64,000 bases of DNA, from assembly GCA_965249035.1 (NCBI GenBank), contig CBDFKV010000002.1, forward strand, positions 1 through 64,000, in the 5' to 3' direction. The notes under the pieces were generated by a model. It was given only the letters and a program-made list of their open reading frames with translations, was not told the origin of the DNA and ran no database searches. Made by a program: the position numbers and the translations under genes. Position 1 is the stretch's first letter, and the number at the start of each line of letters is the position of its first letter. Positions 52,559 through 61,733 of the stretch are shown here, piece after piece. Source of the stretch: CBDFKV01 sp965249035 (GTDB lineage: Bacteria > Pseudomonadota > Gammaproteobacteria > Arenicellales > Poriferihabitantaceae).

Positions 52559-53473
52559 TCACGCGACCAAAAATTCCAGCAATGCTTTTTGTGCGTGCAG
52601 ACGATTTTCCGCCTCATCCCAAACCACTGATTGTGATCCTTCAAGCACCCCTTCGCTGACTTCATAACCGCGATAAGCGGGCAGACAGTGCATAAACATG
52701 GCATCTGGAGCGGCCTTAGCCATCAAGACTTCGTCGACACAAAATTGCTTAAAATCCAGCTCTCGTTTGGCCTTTTCTTCTTCCTGGCCCATGCTCGCCC
52801 AAGTATCAGTTACCACCAGTGCCGCTCCACTAACTGCAGCGATTGGATCATTACCCAATCGAATGTGTGCCGCACATTCTTGGCTAAGGACCTCATCGGG
52901 CTCGTAGCCCGCAGGCGTGGCGATATTCAGCGTAAACCCCAGCATCCGGGCTGCATTCATCCAGGAATGGCAGACGTTATTGCCATCGCCAATCCATGCC
53001 ACGGTGGCTCCTGCGATAGCACCTCTATGCTCCTGATATGTTTGCAGGTCTGCCAATAATTGACAAGGGTGAAAGCGGTCGCACAGCGCGTTAATCACCG
53101 GCACATCTGAATACTCCGCCATCCTAGAAACGCGCTCATGGCTGATAGTTCGCATCACAATCACATCGGCCATCCGCGATAATACACGCGCGGTATCACG
53201 CAATGGCTCACCACGCTCAATTTGAGAATCGCCGGGCGATAAAAACATAGCTGAACCGCCCAGTTGCGACATTCCCAGCTCAAACGAGGTCCGGGTACGT
53301 GTCGAAGTTTTTTCAAATACCATGACCATCGATTTACCGCTGAGCGTAGTAATCGATTGACCCGACTTCCTAGCCTGTTTTAACTCGATCGCTCGATCAA
53401 TCAGCCGTTGCAGCTCAGCGGGAGAAATATCCATGAGTGATAAAAAGTGTCGGACAGTCTGTGATTGCGGCAT
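52559..53473 (-). CDS. argF: Ornithine carbamoyltransferase
   Basis: A 304-residue enzyme that makes citrulline from ornithine and carbamoyl phosphate. The carbamoyl-phosphate motif STRTRTSFE is at about residue 55. The ornithine motif near the C terminus is MHCLPAYRG, with tyrosine where HCLPAHRG is usual; the catalytic cysteine is kept. It is divergent from argG, which catalyses the next step, so the 260 bases between them probably hold both promoters. Confidence 0.92.
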   Translation of the reverse strand: MPQSQTVRHFLSLMDISPAELQRLIDRAIELKQARKSGQSITTLSGKSMVMVFEKTSTRTRTSFELGMSQLGGSAMFLSPGDSQIERGEPLRDTARVLSRMADVIVMRTISHERVSRMAEYSDVPVINALCDRFHPCQLLADLQTYQEHRGAIAGATVAWIGDGNNVCHSWMNAARMLGFTLNIATPAGYEPDEVLSQECAAHIRLGNDPIAAVSGAALVVTDTWASMGQEEEKAKRELDFKQFCVDEVLMAKAAPDAMFMHCLPAYRGYEVSEGVLEGSQSVVWDEAENRLHAQKALLEFLVA

Positions 53474-53518
53474 GTGGTGAGCATTTCTACCCGTTATTGG
53501 CGGATGAATGGTGTCTCT

Positions 53519-53551
53519 AAAAATAAAAAAGCGCCCGATATCTCGGACGCT
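53519..53551 (-). terminator. Terminator-like hairpin in the argF leader
   Basis: On the minus strand AGCGTCCGA (53551-53543) pairs with TCGGGCGCT (53538-53530), followed by TTTTTTATTTTT. It lies upstream of argF and just downstream of a good promoter, so it is in the 5' leader and not at a gene's end. It may attenuate argF transcription or end a short RNA. Confidence 0.6.
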
Positions 53552-53562
53552 CCCGAGGAGTG

Positions 53563-53592
53563 ATTGTAGCGAAGGCTAGTAGCGTTTTTCAA
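53563..53592 (-). promoter_or_regulatory. Candidate promoter reading towards argF
   Basis: On the minus strand TTGAAA (53592-53587), an 18-base spacer and TACAAT (53568-53563). The start site would be near 53556, only a few bases before the leader hairpin. Confidence 0.5.
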
Positions 53593-53662
53593 GCAGGCAT
53601 TTCAGCCCGCTGAAAACCCCTCTAACCTTACTCCTGATCAGACAATTGGTGTGAATTCAGCT

Positions 53663-53668
53663 TATAAT
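53663..53668 (+). promoter_or_regulatory. -10 element of argG promoter
   Basis: A perfect TATAAT lies 66 bases before the argG ATG. No clear -35 is present. A nearby TGAATTCA might be part of an arginine-repressor site, but it does not fit the 18-base ARG box. Confidence 0.45.
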
Positions 53669-53733
53669 CAGCTTCATCATCAGGCGGGTGATTCTGCCGC
53701 TTCACCCGATCAAACCGATACAGGAACAATAAC

Positions 53734-54951
53734 ATGAGTAACATAAAAAAAGCCGTACTGGCCTATTCAGGCGGGCTCGACACCTCAATTATTCTAAAAT
53801 GGCTACAAGACGAATACCAATGTGAAGTCGTCACCTTCACCGCCGATATCGGCCAAGGTGAAGAGCTAGAGCCTGCGCGCCGTAAAGCTGAGCTATTTGG
53901 CATCAAAGAGATTTACATTGAAGACTTACGCGAAGAATTTGCCCGCGAATATGTCTTCCCTATGTTTCGCGCCAATACCCTTTATGAAGGTGAATACTTA
54001 CTCGGTACTTCAATCGCACGGCCGCTAATCGCTAAATATTTGGTGAAAATTGCTGAACAAACGGGTGCAGATGCCATCTCACACGGCGCAACGGGCAAGG
54101 GTAACGACCAGGTTCGGTTTGAAATTGGCGCTTATGCATTAAACCCAGATATTCACATCATTGCTCCGTGGCGGGAGTGGGATCTTAATTCACGTGAAAA
54201 GCTCTTATCCTATGCCGCCACTCATGGCATCGAGGTTGAAAAGAAAAAAGATGGGAGTTCGATGTACTCGATGGATGCCAATTCTCTACATATTTCCTAC
54301 GAAGGCGGTGAACTAGAAGACCCGTGGCAAGCGCCTGAAGAAGATATGTGGCGCTGGACCCAATCGCCTATGGACGCGCCCGACACACCCGAGGAAGTGA
54401 CGCTAAGCTTCCAATGCGGCGATATCGTCGCGATCAATGGTGTGCCCAAAACACCCGGACAAGTGATGGAAGAATTAAACACACTCGGGTCAAAACACGG
54501 CGTTGGCAGAGCCGACTTGGTCGAAAATCGCTTTGTTGGCATGAAATCCCGCGGTTGCTATGAAACCCCAGCGGGCACCATTATGCTTAAAGCGCACCGA
54601 GCGATGGAGTCGTTAACCCTCGACCGTGAAGTCGCCCATCTCAAAGATGAGCTGATGCCGCGATACGCCAAAATGATTTACAATGGCTTTTGGTTTGCAC
54701 CTGAGCGCAAAATGCTGCAAACCATGATTGATGCGTCTCAAGTTAATGTTAATGGCGAGGTGCGATTGAAATTGTACAAAGGTAATTTGATGGTCGCTGG
54801 TCGTCGCTCAGATGATTCCTTATTCGACGAAAATATTGCCACTTTTGAAGATGATGCGGGTGCTTATGATCAAGCAGACGCTGGCGGTTTTATCAAACTG
54901 AATGCGTTACGTTTGCGCCTAGCGGCCAAACGTGGGCGCTCAAACGCCTAG
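53734..54951 (+). CDS. argG: Argininosuccinate synthase
   Basis: A 405-residue enzyme joining citrulline and aspartate with ATP. The PP-motif AYSGGLDTSIILKWL is at the N terminus, with SHGATGKGNDQVRFE and an EGGELEDPW segment further on. It is type I in length and order. Preceded by GGAACAATAAC rather than a strong ribosome site. Divergent from argF. Confidence 0.96.
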   Translation: MSNIKKAVLAYSGGLDTSIILKWLQDEYQCEVVTFTADIGQGEELEPARRKAELFGIKEIYIEDLREEFAREYVFPMFRANTLYEGEYLLGTSIARPLIAKYLVKIAEQTGADAISHGATGKGNDQVRFEIGAYALNPDIHIIAPWREWDLNSREKLLSYAATHGIEVEKKKDGSSMYSMDANSLHISYEGGELEDPWQAPEEDMWRWTQSPMDAPDTPEEVTLSFQCGDIVAINGVPKTPGQVMEELNTLGSKHGVGRADLVENRFVGMKSRGCYETPAGTIMLKAHRAMESLTLDREVAHLKDELMPRYAKMIYNGFWFAPERKMLQTMIDASQVNVNGEVRLKLYKGNLMVAGRRSDDSLFDENIATFEDDAGAYDQADAGGFIKLNALRLRLAAKRGRSNA

Positions 54952-55007
54952 ATTAAGCAATTCCATGCCACACGACCCATATTTCTCAGTTTAACCTAAG
55001 CGTAGAC

Positions 55008-56366
55008 GTGAATCATTTCTTAGCGACAGTGAGTCGTGGGTTTACGAGTAAATTAATTTTACTAGTCACCGATATTATCGGTATTTTGCTAAGCTTTAGC
55101 CTGGCCTATCGAGTTCGTTTTTCTGAATGGCCCAATCTATTCAATGGCTCATTAGCGGTAATCATCGTAATTACTGTCGCGACCTTGTATGTACTCGACG
55201 TCTATCGCACTGAAAACCCCTCGACCCGCGCGCGACTACCGCTTCAGACCTTCTTGGCAGTTCCCATTGCTGGGCTATTTACCTCATTCGTGGTCTATGC
55301 GATGGGTACTAATATCTCGGTATTTTTTGGACGCGGGATACTAATCAGCGGCTTCGCGCTATTTAGTCTATGGGCATCAATGGCGCGCTGGTTGATTACT
55401 AAAATTCAAGTCGCGCATATCCCCAAAAAGCACTGGATAGTCCTCGCTGACACTGATACCTATCATCAATTTGAAATGGCGCTCGAAAAGGCGGGCATGG
55501 GCAACAGATTTAGTCAACTCGACCCCAGCCAGCATCTAAGCCAGCTCGACGCGACAATTAAGCGAGTCAAGGAGTCACTGGGTGATTCATGGGGGATCAT
55601 CGTTGCCAATAGTTCTAGTATCGATGACGATCTAGCCCGTCGCATAATGAACTGGCGATTTGCCGGCATTAAAGTTTTGTCGTTGGGTGAATTCTATGAA
55701 CAATACTGGTCCCGAGTGCCGGTGCTTCACCTCAAAAGCGGCTGGTTCGTCGAAAGTGCCGGATTTCAGTGGGTCAATGATCAAGTTGGTCTGCGTGTTC
55801 AACGCGCATTTGACTTATTGACCGCAGTGATAGGATTGATACTGCTCAGCCCCTTATTTCTGTTCATCGGATTAGCCGTTAGACTCACTTCAAAGGGCCC
55901 TGCTCTATACCAGCAAACCCGGGTAGGACTTCATGGCAAACCCTTCACCTTATACAAATTTCGCACCATGCATGTCGATGCGGAAAGAGAGGGTGCCGTA
56001 TGGGCCATTGAAAATGATCCACGCACCACGTCGATCGGCTTATTTTTACGCCGTTCACGCCTGGATGAATTACCGCAAATCTATAATATCCTGACGGGAA
56101 AAATGAGCTTGATAGGCCCCCGACCTGAACGGCCAGAATTTGTGGAAGAACTAGAGCGACAAATTCCTTTTTATGACGTGCGCCACTTGGTAGTCCCTGG
56201 TGTCACGGGTTGGGCACAGGTGATGTACCCTTATGGCGCGTCCACTGAGGATGCACGCCACAAACTTGAATACGACCTTTACTACATCAAGAACCATTCC
56301 ATACAGCTGGATTTTGCCATTCTGATTAAAACGATACTGGTGATACTCAGGCATAGTGGTCAATAG
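55008..56366 (+). CDS. Polyprenyl-phosphate sugar phosphotransferase (exopolysaccharide type)
   Basis: A 452-residue membrane enzyme that starts a polysaccharide repeat unit by moving a sugar phosphate to undecaprenyl phosphate. About four N-terminal helices and a Rossmann-like middle are followed by the catalytic bacterial sugar transferase domain (about 265-450). That domain carries YQQTRVGLHGKPFTLYKFRTM, LRRSRLDELPQIYNILTGKM and SLIGPRPERPEFV. The start is GTG at 55008. No other polysaccharide genes lie next to it. Confidence 0.88.
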   Translation: MNHFLATVSRGFTSKLILLVTDIIGILLSFSLAYRVRFSEWPNLFNGSLAVIIVITVATLYVLDVYRTENPSTRARLPLQTFLAVPIAGLFTSFVVYAMGTNISVFFGRGILISGFALFSLWASMARWLITKIQVAHIPKKHWIVLADTDTYHQFEMALEKAGMGNRFSQLDPSQHLSQLDATIKRVKESLGDSWGIIVANSSSIDDDLARRIMNWRFAGIKVLSLGEFYEQYWSRVPVLHLKSGWFVESAGFQWVNDQVGLRVQRAFDLLTAVIGLILLSPLFLFIGLAVRLTSKGPALYQQTRVGLHGKPFTLYKFRTMHVDAEREGAVWAIENDPRTTSIGLFLRRSRLDELPQIYNILTGKMSLIGPRPERPEFVEELERQIPFYDVRHLVVPGVTGWAQVMYPYGASTEDARHKLEYDLYYIKNHSIQLDFAILIKTILVILRHSGQ

Positions 56367-56368
56367 GG

Positions 56369-56755
56369 CTAATTCTCGACCTTCACCTTCTTGTCACGCT
56401 TAAGGTTTGCTACCCGCTCGCCCCATAAGCTTTCCAAATCATAAAATGCACGCGTTTCACGCTTCATGACGTGAACGACCACATCAACAAAATCGACCAA
56501 AATCCAATCCTTAACATCTTCCCCCTCAACGCTGATCGGCTTGATACGTTGGGGCGCTAATGCATCCAACATATTTCTTGCGACCGCTTGGACATGCCGG
56601 TCCGAAGTACCACTTGCAATCACCATATAGTCTGTCACATCGGTGAGTTTTCGTACATCCAATAACTCAATGTTCTCCGCTTTGTTGGCGTCAAGCGCGT
56701 CTACAATGGCCACTGATAAAGCCTTGGCTTCGATATTTTGGTAGGAATCGGTCAT
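56369..56755 (-). CDS. rsfS: Ribosomal silencing factor RsfS
   Basis: A 128-residue protein that binds ribosomal protein uL14 and blocks subunit joining in starvation. It has DVTDYMVIASGTSDRHVQAVA and DWILVDFVDVVVHVM, diagnostic of the family. One base after nadD. Confidence 0.93.
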   Translation of the reverse strand: MTDSYQNIEAKALSVAIVDALDANKAENIELLDVRKLTDVTDYMVIASGTSDRHVQAVARNMLDALAPQRIKPISVEGEDVKDWILVDFVDVVVHVMKRETRAFYDLESLWGERVANLKRDKKVKVEN

Positions 56756-56756
56756 T

Positions 56757-57389
56757 TTATGATTGATATAGTTGTTCGGTTTTAATCAATTTGGCCACCT
56801 GCGGCGCCAAGAAAGTGGAAGCGTCTTTACCCTGACTGATCAAACCTCGAATTTGGCTTGAAGAAATCGGATATTGAGGTACCTCCAAAAAGATAACATG
56901 TCCATAGGGTTTGTTCCTGAGCGTATCGACTGAGGTGGTCGTACGATCTTGCCACCACGGCGATATTTCTCCAACTTCGAACCCTGGTCGGGACATGATG
57001 GCTAAATGACTCAAATTCAAGATCCCCTGCCATCTGTGCCAACCCTCGAAGCCCAACCAAGCATCAACTCCCAACAAAAAAACCAGTTTCAGATGCGGCA
57101 TTTCTTCATGCAGATCATGCAGCGTATCCCAACTATAAGAGGGTGGAGCACGATTCAGTTCGCGGCTGTCAAGAACAATGCCCGACTCTTTATTGATAGC
57201 GGCTTCAATTAACCGAATCCGCGCTTCATCACTAATCTCAGCCTTATGTTTAAATGGGGAAACTCGCGCAGGAAGAAGACGCAGCTCATCCAAACCAATC
57301 TGCTCTTTAACACTTTTGGCCACCGCTAAATGCCCACGGTGAATGGGGTTAAAACTACCGCCAAAAATACCGATTAATCCGCTATCCAT
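56757..57389 (-). CDS. nadD: Nicotinate-nucleotide adenylyltransferase
   Basis: A 210-residue enzyme making deamido-NAD. The nucleotidyltransferase motif GIFGGSFNPIHRGHL is at the N terminus and ISSSQIRGLIS near the end. The nadD-rsfS pairing is standard. It complements nadA, which lies 9 kb away. Confidence 0.94.
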   Translation of the reverse strand: MDSGLIGIFGGSFNPIHRGHLAVAKSVKEQIGLDELRLLPARVSPFKHKAEISDEARIRLIEAAINKESGIVLDSRELNRAPPSYSWDTLHDLHEEMPHLKLVFLLGVDAWLGFEGWHRWQGILNLSHLAIMSRPGFEVGEISPWWQDRTTTSVDTLRNKPYGHVIFLEVPQYPISSSQIRGLISQGKDASTFLAPQVAKLIKTEQLYQS

Positions 57390-57454
57390 TGTTCCCCTGC
57401 CACGCCATCAAGCAGCGTGTGATAATGGCATTCTGGGTCAATGACACGCTATCC

Positions 57455-57685
57455 TTACTTGTTAGAAATTTCGCTCAAGCCGTAATACGGACCAAAGCTG
57501 TTAATTTGTGCCAATGCGCGCTCTTCCTTACTGGTGTCTAATCCCAGGCGCCCACGCTCGATAATTCGGTGCTGTAAGCCCTGTCGGTCAAATAACTTGG
57601 TTTCTTCACCTTCAAGCATTTCGACCACAAAGCCTTCACCCATGATGTTGTAAATACTCAGTATTTCGAGTGTATTCTTACCCAT
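57455..57685 (-). CDS. Small protein of unknown function between ilvA and nadD
   Basis: A 76-residue, soluble-looking protein (MGEGFVVEMLEGEETKLFDR, GLDTSKEERALAQINSFGP) with no signal or membrane segment. It lies 10 bases after ilvA and 65 before nadD on the same strand, so it may be translated from an ilvA transcript. No good ribosome site is visible, and I recognise no family. The composition looks like real coding sequence. Confidence 0.5.
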   Translation of the reverse strand: MGKNTLEILSIYNIMGEGFVVEMLEGEETKLFDRQGLQHRIIERGRLGLDTSKEERALAQINSFGPYYGLSEISNK

Positions 57686-57695
57686 AATTCAGGCG

Positions 57696-59207
57696 CTACT
57701 TTAGAAACAGTTCATAAAACGGGTTGCCAGTTTTTTCACGTGCCCGATAACCCAAATCTTGCAAGAATTGCTGAAACTCTGTGTCCGTCTCAGGTGGTAC
57801 CTGCAATCCACATAATACTCGTCCGAAATCAGCACCGTGATTTCGATAATGAAACAAAGAAATATTCCAGCGCCCGCTGATTTGCTTTAAGAAATTCAAC
57901 AGCGCCCCAGGGTATTCCGGAAAACGGAAACTATACAGCTTTTCATGTTGCAACTCAGGCACTCGACCACCCACCAAATAGCGCCCATGAACTTTCGAAA
58001 TCTCATCGTTGGTTAAGTCTACCGCTTTATAGCCTTCTGCAATCAGCTTTTCGAGGCAACGATGTGACTGCTCCTCGTCCTTGCATTGGAACCCCACAAA
58101 AATACGGGCTTCTTTATTGTCAGCGTAGCGGTAATTAAACTCAGTAATCGCTGTCCGACCGACTATTTCACAAAAATTAAGAAAGGCCCCCCTTTCTTCC
58201 GGGATCGTGACCGCCAATATCGCTTCGCGGCCTTCACCAATTTCAGAGCGCTCTGATACGTGTCGCAGCCGATGAAAATTGATATTTGCACCAGAGTTAA
58301 TCGCCACATAGCATTCGCCTTTAGCGCCCTGATCAGCGACATAGCGCTTGACTCCTGCGACACCCAACGCACCCGCAGGCTCTACAATTGACCGAGTATC
58401 TTCAAAGATATCTTTGATCGCCGCACAAATTTCATCGGTACTGACCCGAACCACTTGATCAACCAAGCCCGCGCAAACCGTGTACGGTAGAGCTCCTACT
58501 TGTTTAACCGCCACTCCATCAGCAAAGATTCCGACTTCATCCAGCGTGACGCGTTGGCCCGCCTTGATCGATTGATACATCGCATCGGAACCATACGGCT
58601 CGACGCCAATAATTTTGACTTCTGGCCGAATTTCCTTAAAAAAGGCAGCAATACCAGCGATCAATCCACCACCACCGACAGGCACAAAAACCGCATCTAA
58701 CGGCCCGCTATGTTGGCGGACGAGCTCTGCAGCAATCGTCCCTTGGCCTGCAATCACATGCTGATCGTCAAACGGTGGAATAAATAGCTTGCCTTCCTGG
58801 TCACATAGCGCCTTGGCATAGGCCCCCGCAGCACTGTAGTCTGTGCCGTGCAAGACGACGGTCGCACCCAAGGCTTTGACCGCAGCTTGCTTTATTTCCG
58901 GAGTAGTCTCCGGCATAACGACGGTCGCATCAACACCCAATACTTGAGCTGACAGGGCGACACCTTGGGCATGATTCCCTGCCGAGGCAGCGATCACTCC
59001 TCTATCACGCTCATCCGCGTTTAACTTCGACATGCGGTTATAGGCACCGCGAATTTTAAAGCTGAAGATGGGCTGCTGATCTTCGCGTTTTAACAAGATT
59101 TGATTGTTTAAACGTTGACTGAGTAGTGTCGCCTCTTCCAGCAAGGTCTCCTTCGCCACCTCATAAACCGGCGAATTCAGGATTTCTTTTACGTAGTCGA
59201 ATGTCAT
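57696..59207 (-). CDS. ilvA: Biosynthetic threonine deaminase
   Basis: A 503-residue PLP enzyme that turns threonine into 2-oxobutyrate, the first committed step to isoleucine. The PLP lysine is in IFSFKIRGAYNRM, and the glycine-rich phosphate loop is PVGGGGLIAGIA. Two C-terminal ACT-like regulatory domains (about 325-500) indicate feedback control by isoleucine. The length is that of the long, allosteric form. Confidence 0.95.
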   Translation of the reverse strand: MTFDYVKEILNSPVYEVAKETLLEEATLLSQRLNNQILLKREDQQPIFSFKIRGAYNRMSKLNADERDRGVIAASAGNHAQGVALSAQVLGVDATVVMPETTPEIKQAAVKALGATVVLHGTDYSAAGAYAKALCDQEGKLFIPPFDDQHVIAGQGTIAAELVRQHSGPLDAVFVPVGGGGLIAGIAAFFKEIRPEVKIIGVEPYGSDAMYQSIKAGQRVTLDEVGIFADGVAVKQVGALPYTVCAGLVDQVVRVSTDEICAAIKDIFEDTRSIVEPAGALGVAGVKRYVADQGAKGECYVAINSGANINFHRLRHVSERSEIGEGREAILAVTIPEERGAFLNFCEIVGRTAITEFNYRYADNKEARIFVGFQCKDEEQSHRCLEKLIAEGYKAVDLTNDEISKVHGRYLVGGRVPELQHEKLYSFRFPEYPGALLNFLKQISGRWNISLFHYRNHGADFGRVLCGLQVPPETDTEFQQFLQDLGYRAREKTGNPFYELFLK

Positions 59208-59249
59208 TCAGCCGAAGGAGAGCACTATAATGGAGGCGATTATAACGGA

Positions 59250-61733
59250 ATGCCTAGGGATCGGTTCATCAAGACTTTGAATAAGACACTGGCGCTATTG
59301 CTTGTCACCATTATGGGATACGGCAGGTCTCTCAGAGGTCATTTAACTATAACCCTATGGCCCTGGCTGTTTTCGGCTGCGATCATCTTTAGTCAAACTC
59401 TATCCAGTCTGCCTTCTATTGGGTGGCCTTTAGCGGTGCTAGTGTCGGCCATTGCTATACCGAGCTTAGGCCCCGCGCGCTGGGCGCTCATTCCCATCAG
59501 CATTGGCTTTGCGTGGAGTATTGGCGTATCCCAATCTCTGGTATCCCAAGAAATACAAGCCAATTTGATCCGCAAAGATATCGCTATTGGTGGCTGGATA
59601 AGTGGCATTCCTAACCGCGACGAGCACAAAGTTCGGTTCAATTTCGAGATCAACACCGTAAACGGCGAAGCCAATCTTGGACAATTGCCCAAACGGCTAC
59701 GCCTGAGTTGGTATGAACGACCGCCACCAGAGCTGCAATCGGGAGAATACTGGCAAATGACCGTACGTCTGAAACCCGCGCATGGCTCACTTAATCCAGG
59801 CGGTTTTGACTACAGCGCCTATTTATTTGCCAACCGTATCCGCGCAACCGGTTACGTCCGCATTAAAAATCCACGCGAGCATATCCCCGACAAAGATAAA
59901 TTCCGCCCGATCAACCAACTCCGTCACCGCTTCGATGCCTTCTCCAGCCAGCAGGTGGGTGATCACTCGGCACTGTTGTCTGCACTGAGCGTTGGCCTGC
60001 GTAACCGCATGAGCGACCAACAATGGTTAACCCTACAAAACACCGGGACCACTCATTTGATGGCTATTTCAGGCTTGCACATTGGCTTGGTTGCGGCTTT
60101 ATTTTATGGCATCACTGGTTTTATTTGGCGCCATACACTACTCACCCGAACGCTCTACCCGAGCCAAAAGGTATCAGCACTCGGAGCTTTAGCCGCTGGT
60201 TTCATCTACGCCGCCCTCGCCGGGTTTAGCTTGCCAACAACACGCGCCTTATGGATGTTAATTGCAACCACTGTGTGGTTGTTAAGTGGCATTAACAGTT
60301 CCAAATGGTTCGGATTTGGTCTAGTACTAGCAACGGTTTTAGTCATCGACTCGCTGGCCTCTTTAAGCGCAGGATTTTGGCTGTCCTTTCTAGCGGTCGC
60401 GATCATCCTTTACAGCTACCGTCAGCCGGCCACTGAAACCAAGTCGCCACCAGCCCTTCCAATTACCCGGCGATTTTGGCGAAAAACTCAGCTTATCCTC
60501 AGCCGCTATAGTCTTATTCAAGTAGCGCTTTTCATTGGCTTAGCCCCTGTCCTCCTAATATTCTTTCAAAAGCTATCCATAGCCTCGCTGGTGGCCAACG
60601 CGATCGCAATCCCGATAATCGGTCTAATAATTGTTCCTCTCGCATTGCTCAGCTTGGCATTATTTGCCTTTGGGGCATCTACTTTTTCTGGCTTCATATT
60701 GGGCATCGCTAATGGTGTTTTTGAGACAATATGGCAACTACTTGACTGGCTCGGCGGCCAACCCTGGGCGATTCTTGAAATGGGCGCACCCCCCTGGTGG
60801 GTCCGTATATTGGCAGCACTCGCCACATTGGTTCTGTTTTATCCCAAACCGCTTCGACTACGTTGGCTGGCGCTGGTGCTTTTACCCCTGGCATTGATAA
60901 TCAAACCGGAGCGTCCTGCTGATGGCAGCTTTTGGTTAACGCTACTCGACGTTGGTCAAGGCTTATCAGCAATTGTGCAAACGGCCCATCACACACTGGT
61001 TTATGATGTTGGCCCGAAATCAGAGGGTGGCTTTGATGCAGGTAGCTCGATTGTTGCCCCCTTTCTGAGGCATCAAGGCATTACCACCATCGATACTTTA
61101 GTGATCAGTCATGGTAATCAAGATCATATTGGCGGCTTGAACTCGGTGCTCTCGCAGTTCCCCACGACCAACCGTTTCACCAGCATCACCGAGCGAGTCG
61201 CCAACAGTACCTCTTGCGTCAGCGGCATGAGGTGGCAGTGGGATCAGGTCAGCTTTGAAATATTACACCCGACCGATACCGATCGGTTCAGTGGCAACGA
61301 CGCCTCCTGCGTTTTACTCATCAAAAGTGATTTCGGCCAAGCCTTATTAACCGCTGATATTGAAGCATCTGCAGAATCTGTGCTGATCAAGCGACACCTA
61401 GCCAGCACGTTGCGCTCTGACGTTATATTGGTCCCACACCAAGGCAGCAAAACCTCGTCCAGCCCCGCTTTTATTGAGGCAACCCAGCCACAATTAGCTC
61501 TGATTAATGCAGGCTATCTGAATCATTTTGGCCACCCACATCCAGCTGTTACGAAGCGCTATCAGCAACGCTCAATCCCACTACTTAACACTGCCAGCGA
61601 AGGTGCGATTCATCTGCATTTCAATCCAACAGGCATTCAGATTAAGACTGAACGACGGAATCGAGAACGCTACTGGCGACCCGCCCCTGAAACGACGCTT
61701 ACAGCTGCTTTAACACCTTATGTGCGGCGCTGA
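59250..61733 (+). CDS. comEC: DNA-uptake channel protein ComEC/Rec2
   Basis: An 827-residue membrane protein carrying single-stranded DNA into the cell during natural transformation. In order: N-terminal helices and a DUF4131-type domain (about 35-200), the Competence domain (about 230-500, starting ALLSALSVGLRNRM and HLMAISGLHIGLVA), then a metallo-beta-lactamase-like domain (about 555-800) with LLDVGQGLSAIVQ and SHGNQDHIGG. The metal motif keeps HxxxDH. The gene ends 35 bases inside the 3' end of hemL, transcribed towards it. Whether the cell is competent depends on other genes not in view. Confidence 0.92.
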   Translation: MPRDRFIKTLNKTLALLLVTIMGYGRSLRGHLTITLWPWLFSAAIIFSQTLSSLPSIGWPLAVLVSAIAIPSLGPARWALIPISIGFAWSIGVSQSLVSQEIQANLIRKDIAIGGWISGIPNRDEHKVRFNFEINTVNGEANLGQLPKRLRLSWYERPPPELQSGEYWQMTVRLKPAHGSLNPGGFDYSAYLFANRIRATGYVRIKNPREHIPDKDKFRPINQLRHRFDAFSSQQVGDHSALLSALSVGLRNRMSDQQWLTLQNTGTTHLMAISGLHIGLVAALFYGITGFIWRHTLLTRTLYPSQKVSALGALAAGFIYAALAGFSLPTTRALWMLIATTVWLLSGINSSKWFGFGLVLATVLVIDSLASLSAGFWLSFLAVAIILYSYRQPATETKSPPALPITRRFWRKTQLILSRYSLIQVALFIGLAPVLLIFFQKLSIASLVANAIAIPIIGLIIVPLALLSLALFAFGASTFSGFILGIANGVFETIWQLLDWLGGQPWAILEMGAPPWWVRILAALATLVLFYPKPLRLRWLALVLLPLALIIKPERPADGSFWLTLLDVGQGLSAIVQTAHHTLVYDVGPKSEGGFDAGSSIVAPFLRHQGITTIDTLVISHGNQDHIGGLNSVLSQFPTTNRFTSITERVANSTSCVSGMRWQWDQVSFEILHPTDTDRFSGNDASCVLLIKSDFGQALLTADIEASAESVLIKRHLASTLRSDVILVPHQGSKTSSSPAFIEATQPQLALINAGYLNHFGHPHPAVTKRYQQRSIPLLNTASEGAIHLHFNPTGIQIKTERRNRERYWRPAPETTLTAALTPYVRR

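Noticed and set aside
51778..52704. Long version of the phosphodiesterase starting at 52704
   Set aside because: The first 62 residues come from argF coding DNA in another frame and do not resemble the family; the ATG at 52518 fits.
53650..53670. ARG box (ArgR site) between argF and argG
   Set aside because: TGAATTCA is present but lacks the spaced TGAAT-N4-ATTCA symmetry of an 18-base ARG box.
53552..53733. Arginine-rich leader peptide for argF attenuation
   Set aside because: The only short frame noticed on the minus strand is ATG CCT GCT TGA, with no arginine codons.
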